DNA of 22,796 nt, taken from NCBI GenBank assembly GCA_031553705.1, contig JAVBLD010000072.1, forward strand, positions 1-22,796. Direction: 5' to 3'. Below, in pieces: positions 15,709 to 22,796 of this stretch. Every line of letters starts with the position of its first letter. Position 1 is the first letter of the stretch. The translations under genes and the position numbers were made by a program. Origin of the DNA: JAVBLD01 sp031553705 (GTDB taxonomy: Bacteria > Bacteroidota > Bacteroidia > Bacteroidales > Marinifilaceae). Below the pieces are notes generated by a model. That model was given only the letters and a program-made list of their open reading frames with translations, did not search any database and had not been told where the DNA came from.

Positions 15709-16857
15709 TTATACCCGGCGTGCGCCAGCTCCGATTTTAACCGGATATATCTTCGGCGATTTACCGAATTTGGCAGTAAATGAAGAAACAGCATTCTCGA
15801 TAAATGCATCGTATTTATCTTCCGGCACCAGATTGATCGTACAACCTCCAAAACCTCCGCCCATCACACGTGAACCGGTCACGCCACACGCTTTTGCCGT
15901 ATCGTTAAGGAAATCCAGCTCTTCGCAGCTCACTTCATAAAGTTTACTCATCCCGTGATGTGTCTCATACATCTTCTGTCCGACGGTTTTATAATCTCCT
16001 TTTTCCAACGCATCACAAGCATCCAACAATCGTTGTATCTCCTCTATCACATATTCGGCACGCATATAATCTTCGGCAGAAACTTCATTCTTAACCTCTG
16101 CAAGCATTTTCATATCGGCATCTCGCAACAATTCCACTTTCGGATGCCTTTTCTGAATAGCCTCAACGACCGTTTCGCATGACTCGCGGCGTTTGTTATA
16201 GGCAGAGGATGCCAGTTCGTGTTTCACAACCGAGTCAATCAGTACTACTTTATACCCTATAGGGTTAAAAGGTACATACTGGTATTCCAGAGAACGGCAA
16301 TCCAAACGGATCAGGTGGCCTTCTTTTCCGAATAAAGAAGCAAACTGGTCCATAATGCCGCATTTCACTCCGCAATAGTTATGCTCCGTTGCCTGTCCTA
16401 TTTTAGCCAGTTCAAACTTGTCAATACCCAGGTTATACAACTCATTTAATGCAAAAGCATAGGTGCTCTCCAAAGCTGCCGACGACGAAAGACCCGCTCC
16501 GAGAGGAACATCGCCGGAAAACGCCGTATCAAACCCCTGTACGCGTCCTCCACGCTTTGCAATCTCGCGTACCACACCGAAAATATAGCAAGCCCATTGC
16601 TGGGAAGGTTTATCCTTCTCCTCTAAGCCAAATTCGGCATAATCTTTCAAATCAATCGAATAAGCCCGGATTTTGTCCGTCCCGTTCGGTTTGATCGAAG
16701 CCAGCATACCTTTATCGATCGCTCCCGGAAGCACAAAACCTCCGTTATAATCTGTGTGCTCACCAATCAGATTCACACGTCCAGGAGAAAAAAACAAGCT
16801 TCCTTCGCTTCCGAATCTCTCCTTAAATATACTCTTTACAATATTCGTGTCTGTCAT
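15709..16857 (-). CDS. galK: Galactokinase
   Basis: 382 residues, usual length. It phosphorylates alpha-D-galactose at C1 with ATP, the entry step of the Leloir pathway; cytoplasmic. GHMP-kinase motifs are all present: the galactokinase signature GRVNLIGEHTDYNGG (26-40), the ATP loop PLGAGLSSSAALE (118-130), catalytic Asp170 in CGIMDQFAS, and GSRVMGGGFGGCT (328-340). It is the last gene of the galM-transporter-galK unit, 81 bases behind the transporter gene, and ends at a shared terminator. Confidence 0.97.
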   Translation of the reverse strand: MTDTNIVKSIFKERFGSEGSLFFSPGRVNLIGEHTDYNGGFVLPGAIDKGMLASIKPNGTDKIRAYSIDLKDYAEFGLEEKDKPSQQWACYIFGVVREIAKRGGRVQGFDTAFSGDVPLGAGLSSSAALESTYAFALNELYNLGIDKFELAKIGQATEHNYCGVKCGIMDQFASLFGKEGHLIRLDCRSLEYQYVPFNPIGYKVVLIDSVVKHELASSAYNKRRESCETVVEAIQKRHPKVELLRDADMKMLAEVKNEVSAEDYMRAEYVIEEIQRLLDACDALEKGDYKTVGQKMYETHHGMSKLYEVSCEELDFLNDTAKACGVTGSRVMGGGFGGCTINLVPEDKYDAFIENAVSSFTAKFGKSPKIYPVKIGAGARRV

Positions 16858-16938
16858 ATCACTTTAAATTTAAATCGTTCAAATTCCGTACCAGGGCATC
16901 CCTTCTTGCACCCTGCACCATTTCTTCCTTACCTTTCG

Positions 16939-18213
16939 TTATACCGGAATATCTTTATTCACATTTCTCGAACCGATAAGGGCATAGTATAACAGGAATA
17001 TCATACCGACAGCAATCACCCAATAGCTCTCCATATAGCCTACGCTATCAGCAATGACACCTTGGAGAGCAGGTAAAATACCGCCACCACAAACCATCAC
17101 CATAAAGATTCCGGACGCCATCTTCACGTATTTCCCTAATCCTTCAACTGCAAGGTTAAAAATACCTCCCCACATGATCGAAGTACATAATCCGCATAAC
17201 ACCAAGAACATCATGCTCACGGGCACCTGCATCATCTGGAAGGAAAGTTTTCCTCCTTCGGACACGAATACAGGCATTTCGATAAGAGAACTTAACGGAT
17301 AGAATATAGCTATAATCACAAATAACAATCCCAATCCAGATGCAAAGGTAAGCATCGCTTTACTTGAAATCTTATTTCCAAAAGAAGCGCCGAAGAAACG
17401 TCCGATTAACATCAAAAACCAGTATGTTCCGGCTACGGATCCGGCAGTCGTTGCATTCACCCCAAACTCTCCCTTCATAAACAGGATAATAAAGTTAGGT
17501 ATCCCGACCTCAACACCTACATAAATAAAAATACCGATAGCACCTAAAATAAAGTGGCGGAAAGAAAGTGCACTGTGCTTTTCCTTTACATCGGATTTTA
17601 CAGCAACATCTGCATGAGGTTCAGGTATATTTACAAAATATAAAACGACAAAAACCAACGCAAAAATACCCATTGCGATGAACAAAGCAGGGCTTGCATC
17701 CTGGATTGTCGGCTGAAGGGAATTTCCGATCAGATATCCCACCAATACAGGAACGAGAGTTGCGTTCAATGAATTAAAGGTTCCTCCCACCTGGATAAGC
17801 TGGTTACCTTTTTTACCACCTCCGCCTAATGTATTCAACAGGGGATTTACTACCGCATTCAACATACACATCGAAAATCCGGCAACAAAAGCACCCGACA
17901 CATAAATAGGGAAACTACCGGCTACTCCCGACAGGTATTGTATACCTACTCCGACAAAACCAACTACAATTGCCAATAAAGCTGTTTTCTTATAACCGAT
18001 TTTCTGTAAAAGCAAACCGGAGGGTATTCCCATAAAAGCGTAAGCAAGGAAGTTCGCAAAAGTTCCTAATTGGGACAATGCATTGGATGCCTTGAACTGT
18101 TCTTTCATGATTAATCCGAAAGGACCTCCCAGACCTGTTACAAAAGAAATCATCCCGAAAAGGATAATCATCATTACAATAGGTAATGCATAATTCTTTT
18201 TTTCTTGTGTCAT
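16939..18213 (-). CDS. Sugar MFS transporter, FucP/GluP type (likely galactose/glucose)
   Basis: 424 residues with about 12 hydrophobic helices, N-terminus inside. The first helix region (FGMISFVTGLGGPFGLIMK) and the second-domain pattern (GFSMCMLNAVVNPLLNTLGG, then GGTFNSLNATLVPVLVGYL) fit the fucose/glucose/galactose proton symporters of the FHS family. Its place between galM and galK points to galactose as a main substrate, with glucose also likely; this is inference from context. The gap to galM is 103 bases and to galK 81 bases, somewhat wide but all on the same strand with no terminator between. Confidence 0.88.
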   Translation of the reverse strand: MTQEKKNYALPIVMMIILFGMISFVTGLGGPFGLIMKEQFKASNALSQLGTFANFLAYAFMGIPSGLLLQKIGYKKTALLAIVVGFVGVGIQYLSGVAGSFPIYVSGAFVAGFSMCMLNAVVNPLLNTLGGGGKKGNQLIQVGGTFNSLNATLVPVLVGYLIGNSLQPTIQDASPALFIAMGIFALVFVVLYFVNIPEPHADVAVKSDVKEKHSALSFRHFILGAIGIFIYVGVEVGIPNFIILFMKGEFGVNATTAGSVAGTYWFLMLIGRFFGASFGNKISSKAMLTFASGLGLLFVIIAIFYPLSSLIEMPVFVSEGGKLSFQMMQVPVSMMFLVLCGLCTSIMWGGIFNLAVEGLGKYVKMASGIFMVMVCGGGILPALQGVIADSVGYMESYWVIAVGMIFLLYYALIGSRNVNKDIPV

Positions 18214-18316
18214 AATCTAAATATTAAATTAAGTTAGTAATTTATTTCAGGCTCATTATTCCGCTTTTCCAAAAGCAGAAAGAGCAAAATGCACATCATA
18301 CAATAACTGTTCGGGC

Positions 18317-19411
18317 TTATTTTTCGACACCGAACTTATAAATCGTCGTTTGAGTATAAACCTCTCCCGGCTTCAGCACCACCGTCGGAAAATGGGGTTT
18401 ATTGGGGCTGTCCGGAAAATGTTGGGTCTCCAGGCATAACGCACTCCGTTCCGGATAAGTAGCTCCTTCCTTTCCTTTAAAACCGCTTAGCCAATTACCG
18501 GTATACAACTGTACCCCCGGTTCGGTAGTATACACCTCCATCTTCCGTCCGCTGAGCGGTTCGACAACTTTAGCCGCAAACGAAAGTTCTCCATCCTCTT
18601 TTTTATTCAGTACATAACAATGATCATACCCTTTCCCGAATACCAACTGTTCAAAATTGCAGTCGATCCGTTCACCGACAGCATGAGGTGCACGAAAGTC
18701 CATCGGAGTACCTTCCACCTTAGCAACCTCGCCGGTAGGAATCGACACGTCATCCATCGGAGTATAAAAATCGGCGTTAATAGTCAATAGATGATTGCAA
18801 ACGGACGAAGTCGGATTCCCCTGGCCTGCCAGATTAAAAAACGAATGTTGGGTCAGGTTGACAATCGTCGTCCGGTCAGTCGTCGCTTTATACTCTATCT
18901 CAAAAGCGTTATCGTTCGTCAGCCGGTACGTCAATGTCGTAGAAAGATTGCCCGGAAATCCCTCCTCCCCGTCTTTCGACAGATAAGTCAATTCCAATGC
19001 CTGCGGGTCAACCCGTACAACGTCCCATACCACTGCATTAAAACCGGTAATCCCTCCGTGCAATGAGTTCGGACCGTTATTCACCGCTAATTTATACTCT
19101 TTGCCTGCCAGCGTAAATCTTCCCTTCGCAATACGGTTTCCATAGCGTCCGATCACCGATCCCAAATACTTTTCGGGAGTATTCAGATAATCGTTCAAAC
19201 TATCATGTCCCAGCACGACATCAGCAAATTTGCCGTTTTTATCCGGAACCATGATGGAAACGACAAAAGCACCATAATTGGTGACAGCGATCTCCATTCC
19301 GTTTTTGTTCCTAAGAAAAAACAGATCTATCTTTTTCCCGTCTTTTTCAGAACGGAAAGCATTACACTGCAACGCAGTATAACTACCTTTTAATGAATCA
19401 GTTTGCGCCAT
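18317..19411 (-). CDS. galM: Aldose 1-epimerase (mutarotase)
   Basis: 364 residues, slightly longer than E. coli GalM. It interconverts the beta and alpha forms of galactose so that GalK can use it. The active-site residues are in place: His118 in NNGPNSLHGG, His189 in LTQHSFFNLAGQG, and Glu328 in CLETQHFPDSPN. GRYGNRIAKGRF (88-99) is also typical. No signal peptide is visible at the chosen start (MAQTDSLKG), so it is cytoplasmic. It is the first gene of the galactose operon. The leader in front carries a 4-codon minigene and palindromes described separately. Confidence 0.95.
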   Translation of the reverse strand: MAQTDSLKGSYTALQCNAFRSEKDGKKIDLFFLRNKNGMEIAVTNYGAFVVSIMVPDKNGKFADVVLGHDSLNDYLNTPEKYLGSVIGRYGNRIAKGRFTLAGKEYKLAVNNGPNSLHGGITGFNAVVWDVVRVDPQALELTYLSKDGEEGFPGNLSTTLTYRLTNDNAFEIEYKATTDRTTIVNLTQHSFFNLAGQGNPTSSVCNHLLTINADFYTPMDDVSIPTGEVAKVEGTPMDFRAPHAVGERIDCNFEQLVFGKGYDHCYVLNKKEDGELSFAAKVVEPLSGRKMEVYTTEPGVQLYTGNWLSGFKGKEGATYPERSALCLETQHFPDSPNKPHFPTVVLKPGEVYTQTTIYKFGVEK

Positions 19412-19454
19412 AAGTTTCGTTTATTTCTTCTATATTATCACTTTATCTCCACCG

Positions 19455-19469
19455 CTACACATACGCCAT
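19455..19469 (-). other. Leader minigene before galM (MAYV, stop)
   Basis: On the minus strand GAAACTTATGGCG stands at both 19464-19476 and 19406-19418 (a 13-base direct repeat). The second copy is the start of galM; the first opens a frame ATG GCG TAT GTG TAG. The repeat spans the sequence just before the start codon and the first two codons, so ribosomes may be able to load on the leader as on galM. Function is inferred only. Confidence 0.35.
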
Positions 19470-19480
19470 AAGTTTCTAAA

Positions 19481-19545
19481 AAATTTGTGTAAAGTTAACT
19501 TTTGATTGCAACAAATTTTATACAGACTTTATGTTATAAAACATA
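19481..19545 (-). promoter_or_regulatory. Putative galactose operon promoter and operator region
   Basis: A possible -7 box TAACTTTA (minus strand, 19490-19497) lies in the perfect palindrome AAAGTTAACTTT (19491-19502). AAATTTGT (19481-19488) and ACAAATTT (19511-19518) form an outer inverted repeat, and TATGTT/AACATA (19530-19545) another. No TTTG stands at the right distance for a full promoter. The palindromes could bind a regulator of the galM operon; nothing proves it. Confidence 0.35.
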
Positions 19546-19561
19546 TTTTGCAAATAAACTC

Positions 19562-19587
19562 AAAAAAAAAGCGGTCGATCGACCGCC
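19562..19587 (-). terminator. Terminator after the sigma factor gene
   Basis: A perfect 16-base palindrome, GCGGTCGATCGACCGC (19571-19586), followed on the minus strand by nine T. It begins 1 base past the sigma factor stop codon. Confidence 0.85.
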
Positions 19588-20457
19588 TTATAGATACGTT
19601 TTCAAGCGTTTATTATTTTTTATCTCCTTCAATTTTTTTATGGCCTTTGTTTTTACTTGCCTTACCCGTTCGCTTGTCAGGCCCAATTTCGTTCCAATCT
19701 CCTCAAGAGACATGCTTGTATGACCATTTAATCCGTAGCACATGCTGAGGATGGTCGCTTCTCTTTCTGATAACACGGTAAACGATCGTTCTATATCTTT
19801 CTTCAATGAATCCAAATTTAACGCAGCTTCGGGTGCTTGTATCGCACTATCATAAGATACATATATATCATATAAGTTTATCGACTCCTCGTCGGTCGTT
19901 AACGGGGCATCCATCGAAAGCGGCTTGCCGGAGATCTTCATATTATCCTTCACCTCTTCCGGGGTCACATCCATTTTTTCCGCGATCTCTTCCGGAGTCG
20001 GTTCCCGCTGATATACCTGCTCCAATTGCATATAATACTTATTCACTTTATTAATCATGCTGATCTTATTCAAAGGCAGGCGGATCAAACGAGCATGCTC
20101 CGCAATAGCCTGTAATATGGACTGACGTATCCACCATACGGCATAGGATATAAATTTGAATCCTTTGGTCTCGTCAAAACACTCGGCAGCTTTTATCAAT
20201 CCCACATTTCCTTCGTTAATCAAATCCCCTAACGTCAAACCATGATTCTGATACTGTTTGGCTACAGATACAACAAAACGCAAATTACTTAAAATCAACT
20301 TTTCTTTGGCGACCTGATCCCCTTGCTTTATCATTTTGGCCAATTTCGCCTCTTCATCAGGGGATAAAACACGTATTTTGCCTATCTCCTGAAGATATTT
20401 TTCAATCGCATAAGACTCACGTCCAGTGATTTGTTTAGTTATTTTAAGTTGTCTCAT
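19588..20457 (-). CDS. RpoD-family (group 1/2) sigma factor
   Basis: 289 residues from the ATG at 20457 (MRQLKITKQITGRES), the same opening as the short primary sigma factors of Bacteroidota; a GTG at 20466 would add only three residues. Regions: 1.2 at ~15-45, 2.1-2.4 at ~50-130 (NLRFVVSVAKQYQNHGL, DLINEGNVGLIKA, KGFKFISYAVWWIRQSI), region 3 at ~130-210, region 4.2 helix LEEIGTKLGLTSERVRQVKTKAIKKL at 251-276. The -10 reading part is strongly kept. In region 4.2, Ser262 stands where sigma70 has Arg584 (TRERIRQ), a -35 contact, and other residues such as RVLSPDEEAKLAK also depart from the primary RpoD as I know it. I therefore think it is a second, alternative RpoD-like factor rather than the primary one. 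Divergent from rpmH. Confidence 0.88.
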   Translation of the reverse strand: MRQLKITKQITGRESYAIEKYLQEIGKIRVLSPDEEAKLAKMIKQGDQVAKEKLILSNLRFVVSVAKQYQNHGLTLGDLINEGNVGLIKAAECFDETKGFKFISYAVWWIRQSILQAIAEHARLIRLPLNKISMINKVNKYYMQLEQVYQREPTPEEIAEKMDVTPEEVKDNMKISGKPLSMDAPLTTDEESINLYDIYVSYDSAIQAPEAALNLDSLKKDIERSFTVLSEREATILSMCYGLNGHTSMSLEEIGTKLGLTSERVRQVKTKAIKKLKEIKNNKRLKTYL

Positions 20458-20594
20458 AAGCCTCACTTATCTGCCTAAAGTTAATAATCCATCCCAAAAA
20501 AACAAATATTTTCTTTTTTTTATAACAAACAATTTTTATACGCCAGCCGGTAGTGATTAGTTACAGCAGGTCAGCGTAAAAAAAATCACTTTTA

Positions 20595-20625
20595 TTTGAA
20601 GTATTCAAAAAAATATCTACTTTTG
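20595..20625 (+). promoter_or_regulatory. Promoter of rpmH
   Basis: TTTG at 20595-20598 and TACTTTTG at 20618-20625, 19 bases apart, a perfect match to the Bacteroides consensus. Transcription would begin near 20631, giving a leader of about 115 bases before rpmH. Confidence 0.8.
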
Positions 20626-20660
20626 CAGTCCGAAGTTCAGAAAATAACAAGAGACAGATT

Positions 20661-20702
20661 ATGAATGGAACATTTCTTCCTGCAAAAAGAATGAACATTT
20701 GA
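20661..20702 (+). other. Leader reading frame before rpmH (13 codons) resembling the rpmH start
   Basis: ATG at 20661, TGA at 20700-20702, peptide MNGTFLPAKRMNI. bL34 begins MKRTFQPSNRKRRN. The first 31 bases of both frames match at about 23 positions without gaps (for example GAACATTTC against GGACATTTC). It lies in the expected rpmH mRNA. It may be a partial duplication of the rpmH start or a regulatory leader peptide. Confidence 0.35.
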
Positions 20703-20745
20703 ATACAGCGCTCTATACGATTATTAAAAAGAAAAATACATAGAT

Positions 20746-20904
20746 ATGAAACGGACATTTCAACCCTCAAACAGAAAAAGAAGAAACAAACATGGTTTCA
20801 GAGAAAGAATGGCTACAGCCGGAGGAAGAGCTGTATTAGCAAAAAGAAGAGCTAAAGGAAGAAAAAAACTCACTGTATCTGACGAGCGCAGACACAAGGC
20901 ATAG
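20746..20904 (+). CDS. rpmH: 50S ribosomal protein bL34
   Basis: 52 residues, MKRTFQPSNRKRRNKHGFRE at the start, then RMATAGGRAVLAKRRAKGRKK, the full bL34 pattern and length, very rich in Arg and Lys. It is part of the large ribosomal subunit. A perfect promoter at 20595-20625 and a terminator at 20921-20950 make it a single-gene unit. The start is fixed by the family sequence. In many bacteria rpmH is next to rnpA and dnaA; not here, as is common in this phylum. Confidence 0.98.
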   Translation: MKRTFQPSNRKRRNKHGFRERMATAGGRAVLAKRRAKGRKKLTVSDERRHKA

Positions 20905-20920
20905 TGAATTAAATACATAC

Positions 20921-20950
20921 AAAAAAGCTACCCTTCCGGTAGCTTTTTTT
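20921..20950 (+). terminator. Terminator after rpmH
   Basis: GCTACC (20927-20932), short loop, GGTAGC (20938-20943), followed by seven T and flanked upstream by A. It lies 17 bases past the stop codon. Confidence 0.9.
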
Positions 20951-20978
20951 GTTTTAATAAAATAATAACTTAATTTAG
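20948..20978 (+). promoter_or_regulatory. Putative promoter of the 20998 gene, overlapping the rpmH terminator
   Basis: TTTG at 20948-20951 (within the end of the terminator T-run) and TAATTTAG at 20971-20978, 19 bases apart. The -7 box has one mismatch to TAnnTTTG, the same one as the putative clpP promoter. The ATG follows 19 bases later. Confidence 0.45.
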
Positions 20979-20997
20979 TTGTTGAAAAACGATAAGC

Positions 20998-21750
20998 ATG
21001 GATACATCAGATGACAAGCATTGGCAAAAAGTAAACGAGTTTCTGGCAAAAATAGGGCCGAACTTAAGTATTCTGGAAGAAGAGGTCGACTTAAAAGTGC
21101 AACAGGAATATTTTGGGTTAGCCCGTTCCGTAGAATCCGATCCGGAACAATTCCAGAAATGGCGTGAACAATATGCCGAAAACATCGATAATCTTTTTGA
21201 TTCCTCTATAAGCGAAGAAACAAAAAAACAGATGCTGGTCGTATTGGCCACCATTGAAGATGTTGCCGTTTATCGCAACATCGAGAAATTTGCTAAAGAA
21301 AATATTCCACTGCAAAAATGGGCCGTCATTGCGCTCCAACAATCCAGGATACTGATTCAGAGCAGCTTGTCGGACGATTCGGGAATCTTCATTTCTACCG
21401 GACTGGGCGGACAGGGCTCTTTATTACGCTACTTCTGCGTCTTCCTGAATCAGAAAAATGAAATATTAAAAGAATTTGAGCAAAACGTCCTGAAAAATGA
21501 AATAGAGACAGCCTTCTCTTCTTCCAAAGGCATTATCGAACAGATCGAATACCGGGAAGGATATAACACTTTACTGGCATTGCTCCCGCTCAATTTTGAA
21601 CTAAAACAACTGTTTGAGTCGATTATCCGTGAATGCAACCAATATGGACATTTTCTGCATGAGAACATCATCCTGACCAATGTAAGAAAGCTTCCGCATG
21701 AAGAGATCCTGCACTATTTAAAGACATTCGATGCAGAAAAAGCAAAATAA
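20998..21750 (+). CDS. Uncharacterised soluble helical protein
   Basis: 250 residues, start MDTSDDKHWQKVNEFLAKIG. I do not recognise a named family. There is no signal peptide or membrane segment; the protein is charged and appears mostly helical, with a region at ~85-125 (VLATIEDVAVYRNIEKF, IPLQKWAVIALQQSR) that could be HEAT-like helix pairs. A glycine-rich motif GIFISTGLGGQGSLLRYF (residues ~128-145) stands out and is the best candidate for a conserved site. It has its own putative promoter behind the rpmH terminator. The codon use and even protein composition support a real gene; no function can be given. Confidence 0.85.
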   Translation: MDTSDDKHWQKVNEFLAKIGPNLSILEEEVDLKVQQEYFGLARSVESDPEQFQKWREQYAENIDNLFDSSISEETKKQMLVVLATIEDVAVYRNIEKFAKENIPLQKWAVIALQQSRILIQSSLSDDSGIFISTGLGGQGSLLRYFCVFLNQKNEILKEFEQNVLKNEIETAFSSSKGIIEQIEYREGYNTLLALLPLNFELKQLFESIIRECNQYGHFLHENIILTNVRKLPHEEILHYLKTFDAEKAK

Positions 21751-21819
21751 ACAACCGGTGAGTCAACCAGGAATTGATCGTCGCTTTCCAGCAGAGCGTA
21801 CTCTTTCACCTCACGCCAC

Positions 21820-22658
21820 CTAAAATGTTGCACGCACCTGAAACGTGAGATCGACAGTCCTGTTACCATTCACCTGGGTTAATCCGGAACTCAACGTCTC
21901 CTTATCCGGATATATCGAAAAACCCGATTTCAGATAACAGGTTACTCTACCGGACGGTTTCCAATAACAATTCAAATAGGTACGCCATCCCTTGTCCATA
22001 AAAGCAGGAAACGAATAGCCATACAGGACATTGTTTTCATAAGCATATATCCTTGCGTCATAAGAATCGATATCAAACCGGGCAATCCTGAATTGTACCT
22101 TGAACTTCTCCTTGCGGGTAGAATAAATCACATCCTGATAAACCATATATCCTCTTTCTCTCGCTCCGGCTTTTCTGTGTTGGGAAAAACTGCAACGTGT
22201 CCGCAACTCCCACTGTTTAGAACACACATAATTGAACTGATACCTGAAATCGCGCTTTGTCCGCGGAACCGACAGCTCCGGTTTTGCATCCTCCGGTTTC
22301 TCTTCTTGCTTTACGTAAAACAAGTGTTCAAACTGACCATGGGTATAGGACAACTCTGCCAGGCATTCTCTTCCGGAAGCGGGAAGAGAAGCCCTGTAAC
22401 GGGGACTGAAGAAACGGAACCAATCGTAATAAAGATTCAGTTTCAGGTTTTTTACCGGAGAGATATTCACTCCGGCATAAAAACCTTCCTCATTAGAAGT
22501 ATTCGAATATTCACCGAACCCTCCGGAATAGAGAGAGGTATAGCGCTTATCATACCGGCGGTAAAGCATTGATACCGAAAATACCGATAAATTAAAACGC
22601 AGTCCGTCAACAACTGCCATAGCTTTATTGTCACTTATAGCAGCTTCTCCGAACAAAT
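21820..22658 (-). pseudogene. Helix-hairpin-helix outer-membrane barrel protein, C-terminal remnant cut by an IS3 element
   Basis: About 279 residues remain, open from the insertion junction to the TAG at 21820-21822. The sequence (NLFGEAAISDNKAMAVVDGLRFNLSV split, YRRYDKRYTSLYSGGFGEYS, EGFYAGVNISPVKNLKLNLYYDWFRF, ending TFQVRATF) matches the C-terminal half of the Bacteroidota ComEA-like proteins that have an N-terminal helix-hairpin-helix part and an outer-membrane beta-barrel; the last residue is Phe, as needed for barrel assembly. The N-terminal half lies beyond the IS, outside the window. The apparent first codon TTG is an internal Leu, not a start; upstream the frame runs into IS DNA. 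The remnant is probably not functional. Confidence 0.75.
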
Positions 22659-22796
22659 TGGAATTCCTAACTAAATCCGCACAAATAGTTAAGCACTTTT
22701 TGCATTTAGTTTCCAGAATTCATCTATTGTCATATTATTCAGAGCTTTGTGGCGTCTGATTTTATTATACCAGATTTCTATGTACTCGAAGATCTC
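22659..22796 (-). mobile_element. IS3-family insertion sequence, right end (continues past window)
   Basis: The DNA from about 22659 to the window end carries the 3' end of an IS3-type transposase gene and its short non-coding tail. The outer end may be at the TG of TGGAATTCC (22659), since IS3 elements usually begin with TG, but with only one end visible the exact border and the target duplication cannot be set. It interrupts the outer-membrane protein gene. Confidence 0.65.
22689..22796 (-). CDS. IS3-family transposase (OrfB, DDE integrase), C-terminal end
   Basis: 35 residues to the TAA at 22689-22691; the N-terminal part is outside the window. The text EIFEYIEIWYNKIRRHKAL is the typical C-terminal signature of IS3-family (IS150/IS3 group) DDE transposases (F-EYIE-WYN--R-H-ALN), followed by NNMTIDEFWKLNAKSA in place of the usual ...LTPEEF... 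ending. The catalytic residues are not visible. The gene reads toward the interrupted outer-membrane gene. Confidence 0.88.
   Translation of the reverse strand, partial: EIFEYIEIWYNKIRRHKALNNMTIDEFWKLNAKSA

Noticed and set aside
18234..18299. 21-codon frame (MMCILLFLLLEKRNN...) and another short coding-like frame in the galM-transporter gap
   Set aside because: Too short, overlapping each other in different frames, with no start signal or known match. They can be chance.
1..22796. CRISPR array, phage genes, toxin-antitoxin or defence gene cluster
   Set aside because: No regularly spaced repeats and no recognisable proteins of these kinds were found; apart from the IS3 end the window is mostly housekeeping.

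Overview
This is a chromosomal window from a member of the Bacteroidota, most likely order Bacteroidales; the genus cannot be fixed from the sequence. The signs are promoters of the TTTG-N19-TAnnTTTG type, A-rich sequence instead of Shine-Dalgarno sites before most starts, a short RpoD-like sigma factor that begins with the phylum's MRQLKIT-type sequence, a DUF2723/GT117 membrane protein, a galM-transporter-galK cluster, surface lipoproteins with beta-propellers, and the ComEA-like outer-membrane barrel typical of this phylum.

Layout. Bases 1-3250 hold two related surface lipoprotein genes (the first cut by the window edge) on either side of a tRNA-Leu(CAA) gene and a 460-base stretch with no clear gene. 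Bases 3300-6660 carry a lone UDP-ManNAc dehydrogenase gene (wecC) and, divergently, clpP-clpX. Bases 6690-9470 carry pyrE with a small SRPBCC gene on the minus strand, a NUDIX gene on the plus strand, and a sugar-kinase-like gene (AmgK type) whose 3' end overlaps the NUDIX gene. Bases 9600-9975 are a minus-strand tRNA operon (Gln-UUG, Leu-CAG, Leu-GAG) with a very clear promoter. Bases 10160-14441 hold a large DUF2723/GT117 gene followed by prfB, which needs a programmed +1 frameshift to be read. hldA (heptose-7-phosphate kinase) follows. Bases 15709-19411 are a galactose operon on the minus strand (galM, sugar MFS transporter, galK). Then come an RpoD-family sigma factor (minus), rpmH for ribosomal protein bL34 (plus), a conserved-looking gene of unknown function (plus), and the C-terminal remnant of an outer-membrane helix-hairpin-helix protein gene that is broken by an IS3-family element at the right edge.

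How the parts work together. Most of the window is housekeeping: proteolysis (ClpXP), pyrimidine synthesis (PyrE), translation (RF2, bL34, four tRNAs), galactose uptake and entry into the Leloir pathway (GalM, transporter, GalK) and cell-envelope sugar supply (WecC, HldA, possibly GT117 and the AmgK-like kinase). I found no clear new multi-gene system. The points most worth a second look are small and regulatory: the prfB frameshift site with a perfect internal Shine-Dalgarno in a phylum that hardly uses them; short leader reading frames before rpmH and galM whose start regions copy the start of the gene behind them; a sigma factor with a changed residue in its -35 reading helix; a 24-base perfect palindrome between two tRNA genes; and the IS3 insertion into the outer-membrane gene.
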